Assembly (NCBI GenBank): GCA_026261815.1
Contig: JAMPIT010000379.1
Location: forward strand, 22,353,001 to 22,417,000
Origin: Monarcha castaneiventris obscurior
Taxonomy: Eukaryota > Chordata > Aves > Passeriformes > Monarchidae
DNA: 64,000 nt
Direction of reading: 5' to 3'
The translations under genes were made by a program, and so were the position numbers. How positions within the stretch are numbered: the stretch's first letter is position 1; each line of letters starts with the position of its first letter. Shown here in pieces: positions 63,494 to 64,000 of this stretch. The notes below the pieces were generated by a model. It searched no databases. It was given only the letters and a program-made list of their open reading frames with translations, and was not told the origin of the DNA.

Positions 63494-64000
63494 CCTGCAT
63501 GATCCTCCACGATTCCTAAACATAAGCTAATCAGTAAGACAATTAGGAAACCCTGGCCTACCTGATAGCTAAGAGTCACCAACCAGACAAACAGGGACCC
63601 TACTCTGTCAGATGAAATGCACATATATTGCCATTTCTAGGGTTACAATGACAGGGGAATTTTCTGTGGACAACAGCTATGACTTATCATCCACAGTTCA
63701 TACCATTTCAACAATAAAACAAACAGTTGCCAAAATTGTTCAGAGACTTCACTTTGGTAAGATATTTCTACTAATTATCATGTATTTTCAAAAAATCTTT
63801 CTTTTTTTTACTGTGAATATTCCATTTTAACAGGAATATATGTCCCTCAAAAAAGTATATATGAGCACACCAAAGTACATAAGTTATTAAATTTGGAGAA
63901 AAAATTTCCAATGATAATTATTAAACCTTCATGATATAGATAGCAAACCTTTTTAATATAAAGTTCAAGATTCTAAGATGCATAAAAGCACAGTTCCAGC

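Larger units (their letters stand above)
46305..64000 (-). other. MMP16: MMP16 intron 4, 3' part (at least 17.7 kb)
   Basis: This is sequence upstream of exon 5 on the gene strand. I looked for the preceding catalytic exon, whose expected translation would include a segment like DTHFD...WTLGNPNH, and did not find it. The intron therefore continues past the window edge. It holds one CR1 tail (53412-53610), a GC-richer unidentified block (54300-54930) and simple repeats. Other stretches are AT-rich unique sequence without recognised features. Confidence 0.75.

Noticed and set aside
46305..64000. MMP16 exon 4 within the window
   Set aside because: I scanned the gene strand for the expected catalytic segment with WTLGNPNH and found nothing, so the exon must lie beyond the right edge.
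1..64000. CRISPR arrays, operons, phage or other prokaryotic systems
   Set aside because: The window is vertebrate intronic DNA. The only interspersed repeats are CR1 and simple sequence, with no spaced direct repeats or dense coding.
1..64000. tRNA, rRNA or snRNA genes
   Set aside because: I saw no A/B-box plus cloverleaf sequence and no familiar U-RNA start; a covariance-model scan would be needed to exclude small RNAs completely.

Overview
The window is vertebrate nuclear DNA, almost certainly from a bird. It is AT-rich and contains only eukaryotic split-gene structure. The only interspersed repeats I recognise are CR1 LINE fragments, most of them 3' ends with the bird-typical ATTCTATGATTCTA terminus. 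A genome poor in repeats and dominated by truncated CR1 is the avian pattern. I cannot name the species.

The one gene I can support is MMP16 (membrane-type 3 matrix metalloproteinase), on the minus strand and running from right to left. Its six 3'-most coding exons are present: 46304-46143 (catalytic zinc site), 43228-43011 (hinge and first hemopexin strand), 20232-20094, 12006-11856 and 7906-7791 (hemopexin blades), and 3319-2985 (last blade, stalk, transmembrane helix, cytoplasmic tail, stop). All five internal introns have GT-AG ends, and the codon phases match at every junction (1, 0, 1, 2, 1). The exons total 1121 nt and encode 372 residues plus the stop. The signal peptide, propeptide, furin site and first part of the catalytic domain lie beyond base 64000.

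Layout, left to right: 1-2984 is 3' UTR or downstream DNA with a candidate poly(A) signal at 2673-2678. 2985-12006 holds exons 10, 9 and 8 and their short introns. 12007-20093 is intron 7, with a CR1 inserted inside another CR1. 20233-43010 is the 22.8 kb intron 6, with several CR1 fragments, a 90-bp tandem duplication and many simple repeats. 43229-46142 is intron 5, with one CR1 tail. 46305-64000 is the 3' part of intron 4, with one CR1 tail, a GC-richer unidentified block and stretches that could be conserved regulatory DNA.

I found no second gene, RNA gene, CRISPR array or prokaryotic system, and no convincing evidence of a previously undescribed system. The points most worth a second look are the nested CR1, the tandem duplication, two coding-like open stretches in introns on the gene's own strand, the atypical exon 8 splice donor where read-through ends at once in a stop, and several repeat-free intronic blocks.
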